Shown here: positions 27,434-35,642 of the stretch, piece after piece
Position numbering within the stretch: position 1 is the stretch's first letter
Layout: the number at the start of each line of letters is the position of its first letter
Source of the DNA: Zhongshania antarctica
GTDB taxonomy: Bacteria > Pseudomonadota > Gammaproteobacteria > Pseudomonadales > Spongiibacteraceae
DNA: 64,000 nt
Assembly (NCBI RefSeq): GCF_014202945.1
Contig: NZ_JACHHW010000004.1
Span: 248,001-312,000 of the forward strand
Direction of reading: 5' to 3'
Program-made: the position numbers and the translations under genes
Notes under the pieces: model-generated
What the model saw: only the letters and a program-made list of their open reading frames with translations
Databases searched by the model: none
What the model was told of the DNA's origin: nothing

Positions 27434-28449
27434 TGGATATTCAGCGTCATGTTGATTTACGGCCGTATAATACGCTTGGTATTAGTGTTCTTGCTGATTA
27501 TTTTATTGAAGTAAGCAGCCTTGATGGCCTTAGTGAGGCAATTGAATTTAGTCGTCGTCGGCGTTTACGGCGAGTGTTTATCGGCGGTGGCAGCAATTTA
27601 GTGCTACGCGGCGATATTCACGGTTTGGTTATTCGCATGGCGATGCGCGGCATTAGCTGCGAGAGTAGTGGTGGCGAGCGCCTCGTTACTGTAGCCGCTG
27701 GCGAGAATTGGGACGAGTTGGTGAAGTACAGCTTGGCACAAGGCTGGTATGGCTTGGAAAATTTAATCTCTATTCCCGGTCAAGCCGGTGCCGCGCCAAT
27801 ACAAAATATTGGCGCCTATGGCGTAGAGCTGGCCAACGTACTGGACTCGGTTACTGGCTGGGACATTAACCTCAATGGCTTGCGCACCTTAACCGCCGCC
27901 GATTGCCAGTTAGCCTACCGTGATAGTGTATTTAAGGGGGCATTGCGGGATGTGTTTATTATCACCGCAATAACATTGCGCTTGAGTGCTAAGCCAGCGC
28001 CGAATCTTAGTTATCCCGCCTTGCTTGAGGCCCTAGCGGCGCAAGCCCCCGAACAAGCGCCCAGCCCGGAACTGATCGCTGCGACCGTGGCTATGGTGCG
28101 GGCTGATAAGCTGCCAGACTATCGGCGGGAGCCGAATGTCGGAAGCTTCTTTAAAAATCCGATTATTTCCAAGAGCCTTGCCCACGAACTGGTCGCGCAA
28201 TACCCCGCGTTGCCCCATTGGCCGATGGCCGATGGCCGCTTTAAAGTCGCGGCAGCGTGGTTGGTTGATCAGGCTGGCTGGAAGGGTAGACGGCGTGGCG
28301 CGGTGGGAATTCACCCGCGCCAAGCCATTGTGCTGGTTAATTACGACGGCGCAGACGGCGCGGAAGTTTTGGCGTTTGCCAATGCAATACAGGCCGATGT
28401 GCTCGCGCGATTCAATGTCGACCTCGAAATTGAGCCCCGTGTTTATTGA
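27433..28449 (+). CDS. murB: UDP-N-acetylenolpyruvoylglucosamine reductase MurB
   Basis: The 338-residue type I MurB reduces UDP-GlcNAc-enolpyruvate to UDP-MurNAc with NADPH and FAD. The start ATG at 27433 overlaps the phosphatase stop and gives MDIQRHVDLRPYNTLGI, the family N-terminus. FAD-site motifs are FIGGGSNLVLR and ENLISIPGQAGAAPIQNIGAYG. YRDSVFK and GSFFKNP, which carries the catalytic Ser, follow. QAGWKGRRRGAVGIHPRQAIVLVN is in the C-terminal domain typical of the E. coli-type enzyme. It overlaps the next gene by 11 bases. Confidence 0.96.
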   Translation: MDIQRHVDLRPYNTLGISVLADYFIEVSSLDGLSEAIEFSRRRRLRRVFIGGGSNLVLRGDIHGLVIRMAMRGISCESSGGERLVTVAAGENWDELVKYSLAQGWYGLENLISIPGQAGAAPIQNIGAYGVELANVLDSVTGWDINLNGLRTLTAADCQLAYRDSVFKGALRDVFIITAITLRLSAKPAPNLSYPALLEALAAQAPEQAPSPELIAATVAMVRADKLPDYRREPNVGSFFKNPIISKSLAHELVAQYPALPHWPMADGRFKVAAAWLVDQAGWKGRRRGAVGIHPRQAIVLVNYDGADGAEVLAFANAIQADVLARFNVDLEIEPRVY

Positions 28450-29038
28450 GGCCGAACATATTCCTTTAGCGGGGGGTGGTTTACATTATTATCCCCAGTA
28501 TATCGCCGAACCCGATCCCTTGTATGAGCAGCTGCGCGAGAATATCCCTTGGCAACAGCCGATATTAGACATATATGGCCGACGCCACCTGACGCCACGG
28601 TTAGTTGCCTTTGTTGGGGATTCTGGCTTGAGCTATCGTTACAGTGGTCACCGCCATTATGCAGATGTATGGCCGCCAGAAGTGCTCGCGCTACGAGAGC
28701 GTATTGCCGAAGATACAGGCTACGACTTTAACTGTGCCTTGCTCAACTACTACCGCAATGGCGACGACAGTATGGGTTATCACAGCGACGATGAAGCCAG
28801 CTTGGGCGGTGATCCCTGTGTTGCGTCACTGAGTTTAGGCTGTGGTCGAGACTTTCTTATGAAGCCGAAGGGGCTAAAAACCAGATCACGTAAAATACAT
28901 TTAGCATCGGGATCATTGCTGTTGATGTTGCCGCCCACCCAGCGCCATTGGCAGCACGCGCTCCCAGCGCGAAAGGGGCTCGCGCAAGGAAGAATTAATA
29001 TCACTTTTCGGAAAGTGGTATTATCGCTGGCGGATTGA
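28439..29038 (+). CDS. AlkB-like Fe(II)/2-oxoglutarate dioxygenase
   Basis: The product has about 199 residues from the GTG at 28439; an ATG at 28415 in the same frame is the alternative. Either way the start lies inside murB. The dioxygenase core is clear: NYYRNGDDSMGYHSDDE supplies the His and Asp iron ligands, HWQHALP near the C-terminus supplies the second His, and RINITFR carries the two Arg residues that hold 2-oxoglutarate. ASLSLGCGRDFLMKPK and SGSLLLMLPPTQ are also typical. Family members oxidatively remove alkyl groups from DNA or RNA bases. The short form resembles AlkB homologues of the ALKBH2/3 kind. Nucleic-acid repair is the likely but unproved role. Confidence 0.85.
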   Translation: MFIEAEHIPLAGGGLHYYPQYIAEPDPLYEQLRENIPWQQPILDIYGRRHLTPRLVAFVGDSGLSYRYSGHRHYADVWPPEVLALRERIAEDTGYDFNCALLNYYRNGDDSMGYHSDDEASLGGDPCVASLSLGCGRDFLMKPKGLKTRSRKIHLASGSLLLMLPPTQRHWQHALPARKGLAQGRINITFRKVVLSLAD

Positions 29039-29105
29039 ACCACAGCAGGCTGGTTAGGCCATGGTTGCGGTGGTATTGTTACAGGCATTGGATGCAGGGA
29101 AATAC

Positions 29106-29750
29106 ATGATTACAGTTTTGGTTGCCGACGATCACGCTATGGTGCGTACCGGAATAGTGCGAATGCTCGATGATGCCGACGGTATTACGGTCATCGCCCA
29201 AGCGGCAAGTGGTGAAGAGGCAATTAGCAGCTGCCGAATATTAAGCCCCGATGTAGTGCTAATGGACGTGCGAATGCCTGGCATTGGCGGCTTAGAGGCA
29301 ACGCGTAAACTGCGTTTGGTGTCGCCGTCAACGCGCATTATTGCGCTGAGCGCATACGATCAAGAACCTATGCCCAGTCGCCTGCTTAAGGCTGGTGCCT
29401 CGGCCTATGTCACCAAGGGAGCCTCGGAAGAAGAAATGGTCTTGGCGGTTAGGCAAGTTGCTAAAGGGTTGCGCTATTTAAGCCCGAGCGTGGCACAGGC
29501 GATTGCGTTGAAGGGCTTTAGTGGCGATGTCGAATCACCCTTTGAGTCGCTCTCTGAGCGCGAAATGCAAATTAGCCTAATGATTGCTAACTGCCAAAAG
29601 GTATTGGACATTGCTGAGCAGCTCCATATTTCAGCGAAAACGGTGAATAGTTACCGCTACCGAATTTTTGAAAAACTCGATATTGGTGGTGACGTAGAGC
29701 TCACACTCCTCGCTATTCGTCACGGCCTGATCGACTCTCCCGGCGCTTAG
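29106..29750 (+). CDS. gacA: Response regulator GacA/UvrY
   Basis: This is a 214-residue LuxR/NarL-type regulator. The receiver domain carries the acidic pair Asp8-Asp9 and phosphoacceptor Asp54 in DVVLMDVRMPG, with LSAYDQEP and the switch Lys in SAYVTKGA. A C-terminal helix-turn-helix (about 145-210) follows: LSEREMQISLMIANCQKVLDI and HISAKTVNSYRYRIFEKL. The length and the gacA-uvrC-pgsA order are diagnostic. In the family GacA, driven by GacS/BarA, activates small RNAs that titrate CsrA/RsmA. The ATG at 29106 is chosen as start because it gives the standard MITVLVADDHAMVR N-terminus. Confidence 0.96.
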   Translation: MITVLVADDHAMVRTGIVRMLDDADGITVIAQAASGEEAISSCRILSPDVVLMDVRMPGIGGLEATRKLRLVSPSTRIIALSAYDQEPMPSRLLKAGASAYVTKGASEEEMVLAVRQVAKGLRYLSPSVAQAIALKGFSGDVESPFESLSEREMQISLMIANCQKVLDIAEQLHISAKTVNSYRYRIFEKLDIGGDVELTLLAIRHGLIDSPGA

Positions 29751-29769
29751 CCGTAGTGCATTGAATGAC

Positions 29770-31629
29770 ATGACTGCTACCCCAAATGAAACCGCTTCGA
29801 AGCCAACCCCTTTCGACTCTGCGAGCTTCTTAAAAACTGTCACGGAGAAGGCGGGGGTTTATGTAATGCTCAACGTTGCTGGCGAGGTGCTTTACGTCGG
29901 TAAGGCAAAAAACTTGCGCAAGCGCTTGAGCAGTTATTTTCGGGCCAGTGGATTAACCACAAAAACCATGGCCTTGGTGGGGCGCATTCACGAGATTGAA
30001 GTGACGGTGACAGCGAGTGAGCGTGAAGCGCTACTGCTAGAACAAAATCTCATCAAGCAGTACAAGCCGCCCTATAATATTCTGCTGCGGGATGATAAAT
30101 CCTACCCCTATATCTATTTGAGTACGGATCACGAGCATCCACGCTTGAGTATTCATCGCGGCCGCAAAACCGGTAAAGGTCAGTATTTTGGTCCTTACCC
30201 CAGCGCTGCGGCGGTGCGCGAAAGTTTGAGCTGGTTGCAGAAAGTATTTCGGGTGCGCCAGTGTGAAGACAGCTATTACAAAGGCCGCAGCCGACCCTGC
30301 CTGCAATACCAAATAGGTCGCTGTTCGGCGCCCTGTGTCGGCATTGTTAGCGATAAAGAATATGCTGTAGATGTTAACTATACTGAATTGTTTTTAAAGG
30401 GAAAAAGTTCAGATATACAGGCCGATTTAGCAAACCAAATGGAGCGCCACGCGGCGGCGCTGGAATTTGAACAAGCCGCTGATTTACGCGATCGTATTGC
30501 CCATTTACAGCAGGTGCAGTCCACGCAATGCATTGAAGGTGAAACCGGCGATATGGATATTCTCGGTGGCGTCATGGACGGTGGCCAAGTCTGTATCCAG
30601 CTGGTGTGCGTGCGCGGCGGTCGAGTGTTGGGTAGTCGTAGTTACTTCCCCAAAAGCCAGCTGGAAGAGCCGCTGGCGATGCAGATCGAGGCTTTTGTGG
30701 CTCAGCACTATCTTATTGGTAGCGGCGCCAGCGATATTCCACGGGAAATTATCAGTAATATCATGCTCGACGACAGCGATTTACTGGCGGCAAGCCTCAC
30801 TGAACAGGCTGGGCGCCAAGTGTCACTTAGTCACAAGGTGCGCAGCAATCGGGCTAAATGGCAAAATTTAGCGCTGACCGCCGCTGAACAAAACCTCAAA
30901 AATCGCCTTGCTTCGTCTGCCAGCAGCCTGAAGCGCTTTAAGGCCTTGCAAGCGGTCTTGGGCTTGGAAGAACTTCCAGAGCGCCTAGAGTGCTTTGATA
31001 TCAGTCACAGCAGCGGCGAAGCCACAGTGGCCTCCTGTGTGGTGTTTGATGGCAACGGGCCGCTAAAATCTGATTACCGTAAAATGAATATTGACGGCAT
31101 CGCCCCAGGTGACGATTACGCGGCGATGTACCAAGCGCTTAGTCGCCGCTATACGCGGGTCAAAGCGGGCGAGGTGCTCATGCCAGATATTTTGTTTATC
31201 GATGGTGGCAAAGGCCAGTTGACCCAAGCAAAAACGGTAATGGCCGAACTCGGCATCAATAATCTGCTGATGGTCGGGGTGGCGAAGGGCAGTGATCGCC
31301 GTGCGGGGTTGGAAATACTCATTCGCGGTGACGATGGCCGTGAAATTAGCTTGCCGGATAACAGTCCGGCCCTGCACCTAGTTCAGCATATTCGCGATGA
31401 GTCTCACCGCTTTGCCATCACTGGGCATAAGGCAAGGCGAGACAAAACGCGCCGTCAATCTACGCTTGAGGGTATACCGGGGGTTGGTGCCAAGCGGCGT
31501 CGAGAGTTGCTTCGCTATTTCGGTGGTTTACAAGGTGTAAAGCAAGCTGGGGTAGAAGATTTGCGACGAGTGCCGGGAATTAGCGAGAAAATTGCCTTAC
31601 AAATCTACGAAGACCTGCGCAGCGCTTAG
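29770..31629 (+). CDS. uvrC: Excinuclease ABC subunit UvrC
   Basis: UvrC here has 619 residues from the ATG at 29770; a TTG three codons upstream is also possible. It is full length for the family. The N-terminal GIY-YIG nuclease (about 20-105) has AGVYVMLNVAGEVLYVGKAKN and makes the 3' incision. The RSRPCLQYQIGRCSAPCVG Cys region and a UVR motif near residues 205-240 (UvrB contact) follow. The RNase H-like domain (about 385-540: FDISHSSGEATVASCVVF, ILFIDGGKGQL) makes the 5' incision, and tandem helix-hairpin-helix motifs (GIPGVGAKRRRELLRYFGG) close the protein. It lies between gacA and pgsA. Confidence 0.97.
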   Translation: MTATPNETASKPTPFDSASFLKTVTEKAGVYVMLNVAGEVLYVGKAKNLRKRLSSYFRASGLTTKTMALVGRIHEIEVTVTASEREALLLEQNLIKQYKPPYNILLRDDKSYPYIYLSTDHEHPRLSIHRGRKTGKGQYFGPYPSAAAVRESLSWLQKVFRVRQCEDSYYKGRSRPCLQYQIGRCSAPCVGIVSDKEYAVDVNYTELFLKGKSSDIQADLANQMERHAAALEFEQAADLRDRIAHLQQVQSTQCIEGETGDMDILGGVMDGGQVCIQLVCVRGGRVLGSRSYFPKSQLEEPLAMQIEAFVAQHYLIGSGASDIPREIISNIMLDDSDLLAASLTEQAGRQVSLSHKVRSNRAKWQNLALTAAEQNLKNRLASSASSLKRFKALQAVLGLEELPERLECFDISHSSGEATVASCVVFDGNGPLKSDYRKMNIDGIAPGDDYAAMYQALSRRYTRVKAGEVLMPDILFIDGGKGQLTQAKTVMAELGINNLLMVGVAKGSDRRAGLEILIRGDDGREISLPDNSPALHLVQHIRDESHRFAITGHKARRDKTRRQSTLEGIPGVGAKRRRELLRYFGGLQGVKQAGVEDLRRVPGISEKIALQIYEDLRSA

Positions 31630-31670
31630 AAAACGAATAGAATACGAGTTGCTGCTTTGATGAGACCACT

Positions 31671-32231
31671 ATGAATATACCGAATGCCTTGACCCTGTTC
31701 CGAATTGTGCTAATTCCGGTGCTGGTGGTTTTATTTTATATGCCTATCGCGCATACCTATTTTTTAACCGCAGCCGTATTTGCGGTGGCGGCCATGACCG
31801 ATTGGTTAGACGGTTACCTCGCCCGTAAACTCGGACAGAGTACGGCGTTGGGCGCATTTCTCGACCCTGTTGCCGACAAGCTAATGGTGGCTGTCGCGCT
31901 GGCTTTGCTCATTGAACGCTACGACGCCTCTTGGTTTACCATACCCGCAATTATTATTATTGGCCGCGAAATAGTGATTTCCGCGCTGCGTGAGTGGATG
32001 GCCGAGTTGGGTAAACGCACCAGCGTGGCGGTATCGTATTTGGGCAAAATTAAGACAACGATGCAAATGGTCGCAATATTTGGCTTACTTTTGGTTTCGC
32101 CTGAGCACCAAGGCTATTTGTATTACGCAAATATTGTGTGCTTATACACGGCAGCACTGCTTACTTTATGGTCAATGTTGATTTATCTCCATGCGGCATG
32201 GCCAGATTTACGCGATACAGCCGGTGATTAA
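31671..32231 (+). CDS. pgsA: CDP-diacylglycerol-glycerol-3-phosphate 3-phosphatidyltransferase
   Basis: PgsA is a 186-residue inner-membrane enzyme making phosphatidylglycerol-phosphate. The N-terminus MNIPNALTLFRIVLIPVLVV is standard. The CDP-alcohol phosphotransferase motif runs through DWLDGYLARKLGQSTALG and FLDPVADK (about residues 43-69), with all four Asp residues in place. Three or four further hydrophobic segments follow. GREIVISALREWMAELGK is conserved. It is downstream of uvrC and upstream of the tRNA-Gly/Cys genes, the same order as in E. coli and Pseudomonas. Confidence 0.96.
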   Translation: MNIPNALTLFRIVLIPVLVVLFYMPIAHTYFLTAAVFAVAAMTDWLDGYLARKLGQSTALGAFLDPVADKLMVAVALALLIERYDASWFTIPAIIIIGREIVISALREWMAELGKRTSVAVSYLGKIKTTMQMVAIFGLLLVSPEHQGYLYYANIVCLYTAALLTLWSMLIYLHAAWPDLRDTAGD

Positions 32232-32262
32232 GAAAAAAATCACGTTAAATCAGCAACTTTCC

Positions 32263-32290
32263 TTGACAGAATTTGGTGACTGACTAGAAT
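32263..32290 (+). promoter_or_regulatory. Strong sigma-70 promoter for the tRNA-Gly/tRNA-Cys unit
   Basis: TTGACA (32263-32268) is a perfect -35 box, followed after 16 bases by TAGAAT (32285-32290). The next bases, AGGCGCC, are a GC-rich discriminator as expected for stable-RNA promoters under stringent control. The tRNA-Gly gene starts about 75 bases downstream. Confidence 0.8.
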
Positions 32291-32365
32291 AGGCGCCTTC
32301 TTAAAGCACAGCTTAAAGGTGTTTCGGAACTTGTGGGAACAAGCTAAAAATCCAAGTGTAGTGAC

Positions 32366-32441
32366 GCGGGAATAGCTCAGTTGGTAGAGCGCAACCTTGC
32401 CAAGGTTGAGGTCGGGAGTTCGAGCCTCCTTTCCCGCTCCA
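32366..32441 (+). tRNA. tRNA-Gly(GCC)
   Basis: A 76-base gene including CCA. The acceptor arm GCGGGAA pairs with TTCCCGC. The D arm is GCTC/GAGC, the anticodon stem CAACC/GGTTG with loop TTGCCAA (anticodon GCC, positions 34-36), and the T arm GGGAG/CTCCT around TTCGAGC. The cloverleaf is complete and follows pgsA as glyW does in E. coli. Confidence 0.97.
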
Positions 32442-32466
32442 ATTCATTATGCAGTTCAGCAATATT

Positions 32467-32545
32467 GACGCGGTGGTTGAGTGGTATTTTAACTCCAGCG
32501 CCCGTGGCGATAAAATAGCCGGTATCGACCGGCGTGCACGGTGAA
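32467..32545 (+). other. tRNA-like relic between tRNA-Gly and tRNA-Cys
   Basis: The stretch opens GACGCGGTGGTTGAGTGGT, matching the 5' part of the nearby tRNA-Cys at 16 of 19 positions. It ends with a hairpin GCCGG-TATCGA-CCGGC that looks like a T arm with a 6-base loop. No acceptor-stem 3' half or anticodon stem can be drawn, so it should not be a working tRNA. A decayed tRNA copy is the simplest reading; chance similarity remains possible. Confidence 0.35.
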
Positions 32546-32566
32546 CGTGTAGAAAAAACGATTTTA

Positions 32567-32640
32567 GGCGCGGTGGCAGAGTGGTCATGCAGCGGACTGC
32601 AACTCCGTGTACGCCGGTTCGATTCCGACCCGCGCCTCCA
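32567..32640 (+). tRNA. tRNA-Cys(GCA)
   Basis: A 74-base gene including CCA. The acceptor arm GGCGCGG pairs with CCGCGCC, the anticodon stem is CGGA/TCCG with loop CTGCAAC (anticodon GCA), and the T arm carries GGTTCGATTCC. It closely resembles E. coli cysT and keeps the pgsA-glyW-cysT order. The tRNA-Leu gene that follows in E. coli is not present downstream here. Confidence 0.96.
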
Positions 32641-32854
32641 TTTACAAATGATTCTCCTGTCATTAATTTACATCCCACGTTATAGCTGTAAATCATTCTT
32701 TCAGTTTCTGTTTATCCTGCGTTTTCTCGTTTCTTGCTTTTCCGAATGCTCGGCCTGAGTGATCGGTGCTCTTTGCTATCAATTGCTGAATCGCTATGGC
32801 ATCGTGCATCAAAAGAAGGGTTGGCGTCGTCAATGAGAGTGGGTGAGCATTGCT

Positions 32855-33151
32855 ATGAGTGAGAAAATTGTAAAAATAGCGGACGATTTCTGGAATATTC
32901 GCGGTGAGTTCAAAATTGGTGGCCTGTTAAATATTGGCACCCAAGCATCATTGCTGCGCTGCGCGAGCGGCAAGTATGTGTTGCTAGACGCGTATACGCT
33001 AAATGCCTCGCTCAAAGCAGAAGTTGATGCTTTGACTAATAACGGCGCCGATATTGAAGCCATTATTAACGTGCATCCGTTTCACACTATGCATGTTGCA
33101 CAGATGCATGAACAGTACCTCTGCCCCTTGCAGCAATTATATCGAGGGTAG
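32855..33151 (+). pseudogene. N-terminal fragment of a metallo-beta-lactamase-fold hydrolase
   Basis: The 98-residue product reads as the start of a larger MBL-fold protein: DDFWNIRGEFKIGGLLNIGTQASLLR, then KYVLLDAYTLNASLKAEVDALTNNG and a candidate metal motif NVHPFHTMHVAQMHEQY. It stops just after that point, before the remaining metal ligands and the C-terminal half. Full-length relatives as I recall them are more than 200 residues. The short tail after EQY does not look family-like. The start ATG at 32855 is chosen over a GTG at 32843. It is wedged between tRNA-Cys and tRNA-Ser, a common site for decayed inserts. It could still be a small expressed protein. Confidence 0.5.
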
Positions 33152-33156
33152 ATAGA

Positions 33157-33188
33157 AATATGGGCACCTCTTTGCAGGTGCCCATATT
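33157..33188. terminator. Perfect 13-bp hairpin, probable terminator
   Basis: Bases 33157-33169 (AATATGGGCACCT) pair perfectly with 33176-33188 around a 6-base loop. It lies 5 bases after the MBL fragment stop and 10 bases beyond the 3' end of the tRNA-Ser gene on the other strand, so it could end transcription from both sides. The flanking sequence is AT-rich but has no long T-run. Confidence 0.6.
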
Positions 33189-33198
33189 CATATCAAAA

Positions 33199-33288
33199 TG
33201 GCGGTGAGGGAGGGATTCGAACCCTCGAACAGTTTAACCCGTTACACGCTTTCCAGGCGTGCTCCTTCAGCCACTCGGACACCTCACC
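33199..33288 (-). tRNA. tRNA-Ser(GGA)
   Basis: A 90-base class II tRNA including CCA. The minus strand begins GGTGAGGTGTCCGAGTGGCT. The anticodon stem CACGC/GCGTG encloses a loop with anticodon GGA. A long variable arm (GTAACGGG...CTGTTC) follows, then the T arm GAGGG-TTCGAAT-CCCTC. All arms pair. Confidence 0.96.
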
Positions 33289-33334
33289 AAAATCTTTATT
33301 TAAAACCATTGTGGAGCTGGTTTTAAGGGCGGCT

Positions 33335-33363
33335 ACTCTAACGAAGTTTCAGCTTAATGGCAA
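33335..33363 (-). promoter_or_regulatory. Sigma-70 promoter for tRNA-Ser
   Basis: On the minus strand TTGCCA (33363-33358) is followed after 17 bases by TAGAGT (33340-33335) and then the GC-rich AGCCGCCC. This is a good stable-RNA promoter about 47 bases upstream of the tRNA-Ser 5' end. Confidence 0.65.
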
Positions 33364-33567
33364 TTGCCAATGTGTTTTCATTTTAGGTAATGCTGCTTAG
33401 TGGTGCGCCAAGTTGTGGCTGCGCTATATGGGTGCAAATAACATAGGTATTTTACGTTAATACATTGATTTAGCTGATGTTTATGTTCTGGAATATTTAT
33501 TGCTAGAGTATCGCGAGTAGTTAATGGCTGCACTGTGGCTTGGCAATTAAATATTCTAAGGGATCCT

Positions 33568-33933
33568 ATGGTGTACTCTCCGGAAATGGTGGCGCTCTTG
33601 CAGCAGTTGCGTTCTCGAATTTTCGCCGAGTTTGGCACGCGAATACGCTTGGCTGATCCGGCGTTGCTCACAACAGTGGGAGACTTAGGCAAAAAAAGCC
33701 GTGATCCTTTCACCCGTAAAACGGTGGTAGAAATCATGAAGTTGGCGGGTATTCCGTTTCAAATTGAGGTAACGCAGGGTGCTGTTGCTCCGCCACGCGA
33801 TGCGCAATCAGTGGAAATGACCTATCGAGGCGCAAAGATTGTAAGGGATAAGCCTAGTGGCGCTGTGTCGGCGGACACGCCACTTGAGCGGCAGACTCGG
33901 CAAATGTACCGCGGTCAGGTAGTGTACAAATAA
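33568..33933 (+). CDS. Conserved-looking hypothetical protein, 121 aa
   Basis: I do not recognise this protein. The ATG at 33568 is chosen because AAGGGA lies 5 bases upstream; the open frame extends to 33535. The 121-residue product has no membrane segment or signal peptide. The first 60 residues look helical (MVYSPEMVALLQQLRSRIF). The middle has GDLGKKSRDPFTRKTVVEIM, and the C-terminal third is Arg/Lys-rich and likely disordered, ending YRGQVVYK. It stands alone, with 245-280 bases of non-coding sequence on both sides. Codon character matches the neighbours. It is probably a small basic cytoplasmic protein. Confidence 0.6.
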   Translation: MVYSPEMVALLQQLRSRIFAEFGTRIRLADPALLTTVGDLGKKSRDPFTRKTVVEIMKLAGIPFQIEVTQGAVAPPRDAQSVEMTYRGAKIVRDKPSGAVSADTPLERQTRQMYRGQVVYK

Positions 33934-34176
33934 TTCGAATTTGTAAGTGATTTACGTTTTTCCTTCCTAAGCAGGCTGCGACGCTAGCGTGGCCAACCCC
34001 CTTGTCGCTGTAATGCTGAATCTGGCTGTGCCATTGCCGGTTTGAGTGATCTCTCAGCTTGATCAATAAGTGGGTCGCTATTGTTTCCATCTATAACGGC
34101 ATTTAATGTTCAAGCCTATTAACTTGCCAGCTTACTGCTTATCATTGTGGTTTTATAGAATGAATTCTGGCGACTT

Positions 34177-34827
34177 ATGACGATAAAGTGCTCAATCGTG
34201 CCGGTGACGGCGTATCAGCAGAACTGCTCTGTTATGGTCTGTGAGGAAACCGGCAAAGCAGCGATTTTTGATCCCGGTGGTGATATTGATAAAATCGAGG
34301 CTGCTATTGCGTCTCTCGGGGGTACCCTAGAGGTTATTTACTTGACGCATGGCCATATGGATCACTGCGCTGCGGCAGATGTCATGCGGAAAAAATACGG
34401 TGTTCAAATTATTGGACCCCAAAAGGAAGATGCCTTCTGGATAGATAAATTGCCCGAATGGTGCAAAATGACCGGGTTTCCTCATGCAGACCCATTTACG
34501 CCCGACCGCTGGCTCGACGACGAAGACTCGGTCAGCTTTGGCAATCAGCAATTACAGGTTAAATTTTGTCCAGGCCACACGCCCGGCCACGTTGTTTTTT
34601 TCCATGAGCAAGCACGCCTAGCGATTGTTGGCGATGTGATATTCCAAGGTTCTATCGGGCGTACGGATTTCCCACGCGGTGATTACGACACCCTAATAGC
34701 GTCGATACAAACGAAGCTTTGGCCTTTAGGTGACGACGTGACGTTTATACCGGGCCACGGGCCAACGTCGACCTTTGGTCATGAACGCGAAACCAACCCC
34801 TTTGTCGCCGATGGTAAATTCGCTTAA
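34177..34827 (+). CDS. MBL-fold hydrolase of the glyoxalase II (YcbL) type
   Basis: This 216-residue protein has the complete metal site of the glyoxalase II family. THGHMDHC gives His58, His60, Asp62 and His63. CPGHTPGHV, IVGDVIFQGSIGRTDFP and FIPGHGPTS give the remaining ligands. The N-terminus CSIVPVTAYQQNCSVM is typical of the short YcbL-like hydrolases that lack the C-terminal glutathione-binding domain of GloB. It probably hydrolyses a thioester such as S-lactoylglutathione, but the substrate is inference. It is a single gene ahead of the moa cluster. Confidence 0.9.
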   Translation: MTIKCSIVPVTAYQQNCSVMVCEETGKAAIFDPGGDIDKIEAAIASLGGTLEVIYLTHGHMDHCAAADVMRKKYGVQIIGPQKEDAFWIDKLPEWCKMTGFPHADPFTPDRWLDDEDSVSFGNQQLQVKFCPGHTPGHVVFFHEQARLAIVGDVIFQGSIGRTDFPRGDYDTLIASIQTKLWPLGDDVTFIPGHGPTSTFGHERETNPFVADGKFA

Positions 34828-34889
34828 GTTTTGGCGTTAGTTATTATCTTATGTGGCAGTGAAATGTGAATGAGTCCAGTGGTAAAAAT

Positions 34890-35384
34890 ATGAGCGGTGA
34901 ATTGACCCATTTTGACCCCCAAGGCAACGCCCAGATGGTCGACGTGACCGATAAGGCCGTTACCCAGCGGGAGGCCCGAGCAGCAGGGTCGGTGATTATG
35001 GCGCCAGCAACGCTCGCGCTAATTGCGAGCGGTGGCCATAAAAAAGGCGATGTTTTGGCCGTCGCGAGAATTGCGGGTATTCAAGGTGCCAAGCGTTGCG
35101 CAGACCTTATTCCCCTGTGCCATCCACTTATGCTGTCGTCGGTAAAACTTGAATTTGCGTTAGACCACGAGCGCAGCGCGGTAGATATTTTAGCAATATG
35201 TAAATTGGCAGGGCAGACCGGGGTCGAGATGGAGGCCTTGACTGCGGTGTCTGTGGCCGCATTGACCATTTATGACATGTGCAAGGCCGTCGATAAGGCG
35301 ATGCAGGTAACCGACATTCGCCTATTGGCAAAGTCGGGTGGTCGCTCGGGTGACTGGCGGTTTGATGAGGCGGCTAAATCATGA
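34890..35384 (+). CDS. moaC: Cyclic pyranopterin monophosphate synthase MoaC
   Basis: The 164-residue MoaC works with MoaA in the first step of molybdopterin synthesis. The ATG at 34890 gives [19 protein letters not shown], matching the E. coli N-terminus; a GTG at 34866 is less likely. Conserved segments are [54 protein letters not shown] and CKAVDKAM. It overlaps moaD by four bases (ATGA). moaA is not in the window, so the pathway is split across the genome. Confidence 0.96.
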   Translation: MSGELTHFDPQGNAQMVDVTDKAVTQREARAAGSVIMAPATLALIASGGHKKGDVLAVARIAGIQGAKRCADLIPLCHPLMLSSVKLEFALDHERSAVDILAICKLAGQTGVEMEALTAVSVAALTIYDMCKAVDKAMQVTDIRLLAKSGGRSGDWRFDEAAKS

Positions 35385-35641
35385 TCACGGTATTGTTTTT
35401 CGCTAAGTACCGCGAATTGCTTGGTACTGCCAAAATTAGTTTGTCTGGGGCTGATATTGATTTAACAAAATGCACCGTGGCGGCGCTAAAGGCGTCTTTA
35501 GCTGAGCGTGGTGCGCTGTGGTGTGATGTCTTAGCGGCGGAGAACACCCTGTGCGCGGTAAATCAAGATCTCGCTGGAGACGACACCCCAATTAGTGTTG
35601 GCGACGAAGTCGCTTTTTACCCACCGGTCACAGGGGGTTAA
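35381..35641 (+). CDS. moaD: Molybdopterin synthase small subunit MoaD
   Basis: MoaD here is an 86-residue ubiquitin-like sulfur carrier. The N-terminus [18 protein letters not shown] and the C-terminal PPVTGG are diagnostic. The terminal Gly-Gly is thiocarboxylated by MoeB and donates sulfur to the pterin. It overlaps moaC by four bases and is followed at once by moaE, so the synthase subunits are translated together. Confidence 0.95.
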   Translation: MITVLFFAKYRELLGTAKISLSGADIDLTKCTVAALKASLAERGALWCDVLAAENTLCAVNQDLAGDDTPISVGDEVAFYPPVTGG

Positions 35642-35642
35642 T

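Noticed and set aside
29061-29105. Extended N-terminus for gacA from 29061
   Set aside because: The 15 extra residues do not resemble receiver-domain starts. The ATG at 29106 gives the standard GacA length and N-terminus.
32313-32696. 127-residue minus-strand frame across the tRNA-Gly and tRNA-Cys genes
   Set aside because: Covers both tRNA genes on the opposite strand. Its sequence is the translated complement of tRNA and is a well-known annotation artefact.
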